64,000 nucleotides of DNA from Candidatus Enterousia intestinigallinarum (GTDB taxonomy: Bacteria > Pseudomonadota > Alphaproteobacteria > Rs-D84): NCBI GenBank assembly GCA_944407095.1, contig OX097180.1, positions 620,001 to 684,000 of the forward strand. Reading direction: 5' to 3'. The translations under genes and the position numbers were made by a program. The notes beneath the pieces were generated by a model. That model was not told the origin of the DNA. It did not search any database and was given only the letters and a program-made list of their open reading frames with translations. Shown in pieces: positions 61,212-64,000 of this stretch; the stretch's first letter is position 1, and each line of letters begins with the position of its first letter.

Positions 61212-62771
61212 TTATTTTACACCAACGATTTCGGCGTCCGCGAACAGGTTCATTGCGCTGGCGACCAACGGGTCGGATTCCAGTTCTTCTTTTTTCTGTT
61301 CGGTTATGGTGTGCGTGTGCTGTGATTCCGCGACGCGTTCCAATGTCCAGGTACGTCCCGTTTTGTCGTTCAGCCACGCGGCCATTTTGTGTGCAAAATC
61401 CGCGTCACCTCGCCGGTCAAAGTATTTCATTATACCGTCGGATATTTCTACAACCTCTATATTACTGGTATAGTATGAATACAGTAATATTTCCTTGGAC
61501 GCCTGCAACGCTGCAGCCAAATCTGTTGCGTTTTTGATTTCAAGCCGTTGTGCTTCTGGTGCAGCGGGCGCCGCGGTTTCGTTCTTTGATGACGATATTG
61601 TTGTACCAGCCCCAGCGCGAGTATTATTGGAATTACGTTGCAATATTTCCGACACGGACGGCATATCCGCAATGTGCATCAGGCGCACAATCAGCATATC
61701 AAAGCATTGCTTTTGATTGCCAGATGCCTGCATTTCTGGAACAGCGGCGACCATAACCTGCCATATGCGTGACAAAGTATTTAATGAGACGCGTGAATTG
61801 ATTTTTTTAATTTGTTCGCGTTGGTCCGCGGTATATGGCGAATTTGTGACATCGCCCGCGTGTATTGCCGGATGCATACGTGTTGCCCAGTGCGTCCATT
61901 CCATCATATCAGTCAACAGCATCGCTAAATCGGCGCCATTAGTGTATATTTCATCTACCTTGGCCAGGGCGGCGGCGGTATCCCCCGACAATACAGTTTC
62001 CATAAAATCAACAACGACGCCGCGGTCGGCACGTTTTAGCATATCCAATACCGCGCGTTCATCAACGTGGCCACCGGTTTGGGCAATCGCCTGATCTAAC
62101 AGTGACAATCCGTCGCGCACCGAACCATCCGCCGCACGTGCCAGCAGTTCGTTTGCCGCATCGGACAGTTCTATTTTTTCCTGTTCCGCAATCCAGGCAA
62201 AATGCTTTTTCAATGTTTCAACCGGCACGCGTACCAAATCAAAACGCTGGCACCGTGACAGTATTGTAACGGGAACCTTGCGTATTTCGGTTGTTGCCAA
62301 AATGAATATGACGTGTGCGGGTGGTTCTTCCAGTGTTTTCAGCAACGCGTTAAACGCGCTGGTGGACAGCATATGAACTTCGTCGATTATATAAACCTTG
62401 TACCGGCCGTTGGTTGGGCGATATTGCGCGGCGTCCAAAATATCGCGCATATTGTCAACGCCGGTATGCGACGCGGCGTCGATTTCCATAACGTCTATGT
62501 GCTGACCCGCGGCGATTGCGCGACAATTTTCACACACGCCACAGGGATTTGCCGTTGGCCCATCCGACGACAGGCAGTTTAATGCCTTGGCCAGAATACG
62601 TGCGGTACTGGTTTTACCCGTGCCGCGTATTCCAGTAAAAATATACGCGTGCGCAATGCGCCCAGTATTGATTGCGGTCGTCAGTGTTTTGACTAACACA
62701 TCCTGGCCGATAAGAGATTTGAAATCCTGGCTGCGATATTTACGCGCCAAAACTGTGTAATTGCTGTCCAT
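61212..62771 (-). CDS. dnaX: DNA polymerase III subunit tau/gamma DnaX
   Basis: Clamp-loader ATPase. 519 residues from MDSNYTVLARKYRSQDF: Walker A GIRGTGKTSTA at about 46-56, four-cysteine zinc module (CLSSDGPTANPCGVCENC, about 67-84), Walker B IIDEVHML, SRC motif ILSRCQRFDL. The tau-specific C-terminal part is short. The start at 62771 has an AAAGGAAAG site; the frame extends 17 codons further without homology. No in-phase slippery heptamer is evident. ybaB and recR do not follow. Confidence 0.96.
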   Translation of the reverse strand: MDSNYTVLARKYRSQDFKSLIGQDVLVKTLTTAINTGRIAHAYIFTGIRGTGKTSTARILAKALNCLSSDGPTANPCGVCENCRAIAAGQHIDVMEIDAASHTGVDNMRDILDAAQYRPTNGRYKVYIIDEVHMLSTSAFNALLKTLEEPPAHVIFILATTEIRKVPVTILSRCQRFDLVRVPVETLKKHFAWIAEQEKIELSDAANELLARAADGSVRDGLSLLDQAIAQTGGHVDERAVLDMLKRADRGVVVDFMETVLSGDTAAALAKVDEIYTNGADLAMLLTDMMEWTHWATRMHPAIHAGDVTNSPYTADQREQIKKINSRVSLNTLSRIWQVMVAAVPEMQASGNQKQCFDMLIVRLMHIADMPSVSEILQRNSNNTRAGAGTTISSSKNETAAPAAPEAQRLEIKNATDLAAALQASKEILLYSYYTSNIEVVEISDGIMKYFDRRGDADFAHKMAAWLNDKTGRTWTLERVAESQHTHTITEQKKEELESDPLVASAMNLFADAEIVGVK

Positions 62772-62854
62772 TGCTAAATCTTTCCTTTGCGCAAAGCATA
62801 GCAAAACACAGTTAAAATTCAAGGATTAAAGTATAAATTTCGCGGATCTAAAAA

Positions 62855-63172
62855 TTATTTTGCGCCCGTTATAAATTCTGGGAATACGGTATCGTCTTCA
62901 TCGGTGGATTCATTTGTTTCGGCATTGTCCGAATTTACGTCTGTTGTATCAACAACCGGTGTTTTATCCCGCGGGTCACGCGTGGAATCGATTTTGCCCT
63001 GTTCAGCATTGACGATGCGACCATAGTGTTCGGCGGCCTGCATCAGGCGTTCGCGTTCGATTTCATCGGATGTTTGGCGCGCCTGGTCCATATATTGTTT
63101 TCTTTTCTGGCGCCACTTATGACAGCGCTGAATCATCAGCCCCACAGACGATTGATTTTTTTTGTTTTGCAT
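62855..63172 (-). CDS. DUF4167-like small protein
   Basis: 105 residues. Basic N-terminal half with helix KWRQKRKQYMDQARQTSDEI, then ERLMQAAEHYGRIVNAEQ, which fits the conserved C-terminal block of the alphaproteobacterial DUF4167 family (QHAEHYxRI). The rest is an acidic tail rich in Asp, Glu, Thr. Usual members are longer with an Arg/Gly/Asn-rich start; that part is reduced here. Function unknown, nucleic-acid binding often suggested. Confidence 0.65.
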   Translation of the reverse strand: MQNKKNQSSVGLMIQRCHKWRQKRKQYMDQARQTSDEIERERLMQAAEHYGRIVNAEQGKIDSTRDPRDKTPVVDTTDVNSDNAETNESTDEDDTVFPEFITGAK

Positions 63173-63266
63173 ATTCGTTTTTTTAGTTTTTTCAGGAAAA
63201 TATTTAATAGTGTGTTATCACTATCGCTTATTCAACAAGGCAAATAATAATGTATCTTAAAACTGA

Positions 63267-63295
63267 TTGCAATATTTTTTTTCGCCTGCTAATAT
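63267..63295 (+). promoter_or_regulatory. Promoter of the PilV-like gene
   Basis: -35 TTGCAA (63267-63272), spacer 17, -10 TAATAT (63290-63295). Confidence 0.7.
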
Positions 63296-63311
63296 CACCG
63301 GTGTAGGAGGG

Positions 63312-64000
63312 ATGCCTGACTTGTCGCGACAAAATGGAAATTTTTTATTACAGGCATTACTTGCGCTGACGCTGATATTTTCTTTTATCCCATTTTTTGC
63401 CCAGCGCTTGGCTGCGCGTGATATGGATGCACAAATGTATGCGTCTACTCAAAAGGTGGAAGTGGCACAAACTGCCGCGCGCATATTTATTCGCGAACGT
63501 GCAAATGATTTGCCGTATAATACGACGGTTGTGTCCGGTTATACATTTTCAGATTTGTTGGAATCATACGGATTGCCACTGGGATTTGTGCCGAAAACTG
63601 CACTGGGTCAGGATATATCATTGGTAATAAATAAAACGCCGGTTGCCGTTACTGCATACTTGCGTCTGACGGGGGGTGATTTATCGGCTGTTCAGTTGGC
63701 GGAATTGGCACGACGTATTGGTTTTTATGCGGATGTGTCCGGTAATGTGATTACAGTTGGATTGGCGTTGGACGCAACATATTCCGATGTGGTGCGCCGT
63801 AATGAACAGGATTTGGATAACAGTGCTTTTTTAACAAATTTGGATATGGGCGAATTTTCTTTTCGCAATGGTGGTGCGATCTTTGCACGTCGTGGTGAAT
63901 TTGATACGGCGCAGTTCGGAACACTGTCGATATATGGTGTGGATGATGGTCGTAAAACTCGCAGTACAATAAAATCTATGGTGGCGAACCGTGCGGTGTT
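63312..64000 (+). CDS. PilV-like type IVb minor pilin (3' end beyond window)
   Basis: 229 codons visible. Leader MPDLSRQNG, then NFLLQALLALTLIFSFIPFF, a prepilin-type hydrophobic helix with Gln in place of Glu at +5. The following stretch (QKVEVAQTAARIFIRERAND, YTFSDLLESYGLPLGFV, GQDISLVI, YLRLTGGDLSAVQLAELAR) matches the pattern of the constant N-terminal part of PilV shufflon adhesins. AGGAGG lies very close to the ATG (63305-63310), so a TTG three codons later is a possible start. The part that would show the adhesin tip is outside the window. Confidence 0.68.
   Translation, partial: MPDLSRQNGNFLLQALLALTLIFSFIPFFAQRLAARDMDAQMYASTQKVEVAQTAARIFIRERANDLPYNTTVVSGYTFSDLLESYGLPLGFVPKTALGQDISLVINKTPVAVTAYLRLTGGDLSAVQLAELARRIGFYADVSGNVITVGLALDATYSDVVRRNEQDLDNSAFLTNLDMGEFSFRNGGAIFARRGEFDTAQFGTLSIYGVDDGRKTRSTIKSMVANRAV

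Noticed and set aside
61281-61297. Programmed -1 frameshift site in dnaX (AAAAAAG)
   Set aside because: The heptamer is not in the A-AAA-AAG phase of the reading frame and lies close to the normal stop, so it would not yield a gamma-type product.
63250-63305. An 18-codon ORF (MYLKTDCNIFF...) before the PilV-like gene
   Set aside because: It begins upstream of the predicted promoter's start site and has no ribosome site; probably chance.

Overview
The window reads as one contiguous piece of a Gram-negative chromosome with dense, mostly ordinary housekeeping genes. An alphaproteobacterium is the best fit. SspB is of the alphaproteobacterial type, the heat-shock sigma factor resembles alphaproteobacterial RpoH, a small DUF4167-like protein lies beside dnaX, and the short BamB-like lipoprotein has the LPG-R-P motif seen near the N-terminus of alphaproteobacterial BamB. 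LptD, LptF, LpxD, Skp, Pal, a porin and a TolC-like protein show an LPS-bearing outer membrane. Short intergenic regions, broken-up classical operons and a solitary VirD4 coupling protein suggest a streamlined, possibly host-associated lineage; that is inference.

Layout. 1-4.2 kb: fabG-fabD and queH-metG (all minus). 4.2-5.0 kb: tRNA-Val(GAC) with a broken duplicate, a bidirectional promoter sharing one -35 box, and a structured leader with a terminator before a 66-codon ORF. 5-9 kb: accB-accC, rnpA-yidD, mreB. 8.8-13.3 kb: xseB-mutS-hypothetical-truB-rpsO (minus). 13.3-15.8 kb: TolC-like and MacA-like efflux genes; their likely MacB partner is split into an ATPase and a permease at 25.8-27.8 kb. 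15.9-19.8 kb: tRNA-Cys, recF-sspB, infC (AUU start), a degenerate uracil-DNA-glycosylase-like gene and pal. 19.9-25.8 kb: gpsA, a TPR protein, and the rsmG-parS-parA-parB segregation locus, interrupted by an inverted HEXXH metallopeptidase gene. 28-34 kb: pnp, ybaB, tRNA-Val(TAC), an OmpA-like lipoprotein, a glycosyltransferase and rlmN. 34-42 kb: lptF-lptD-surA-like-rlmN (minus) and nusA-infB. 42-51 kb: der, then about 6 kb of accessory genes (Yip1 protein, phage-tail-fibre-like protein, two glycosyltransferases, an acetyltransferase, a WecE-type aminotransferase), then bamB-like and yfgM-like genes. 51-60 kb: rpoH-porin, virD4, rsmE-rluB, a TPR protein, skp/lpxD/fabZ. 60-64 kb: an OmpA-like lipoprotein, a PilS-like type IVb pilin, dnaX, DUF4167 and a PilV-like pilin cut by the window end.

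How the genes work together. FabD, FabG, FabZ, AccB and AccC belong to fatty-acid synthesis; LpxD, LptF, LptD, the SurA-like protein and Skp belong to LPS and outer-membrane assembly. The wecE operon probably makes and transfers an acetamido sugar. ParA, ParB and a parS-like site form a chromosome segregation module.

Most unusual signals. (1) A complete tail-fibre-like gene without other phage genes, behind a strong promoter and two tandem terminator hairpins, inside what looks like an insertion between bamB and der. (2) Hairpin-rich mosaic elements at intergenic sites; two lie between ~195-200 bp direct duplications of a tRNA 3' end plus terminator. (3) A promoter/structured RNA/terminator/ORF arrangement at 4.53-4.95 kb with a possible antiterminator. 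(4) At least seven genes whose -10 box lies 6-9 bases before the start codon, suggesting leaderless mRNAs. (5) PilS-like and PilV-like type IVb pilins flanking dnaX. All calls come from reading the sequence; no database search or folding program was run.
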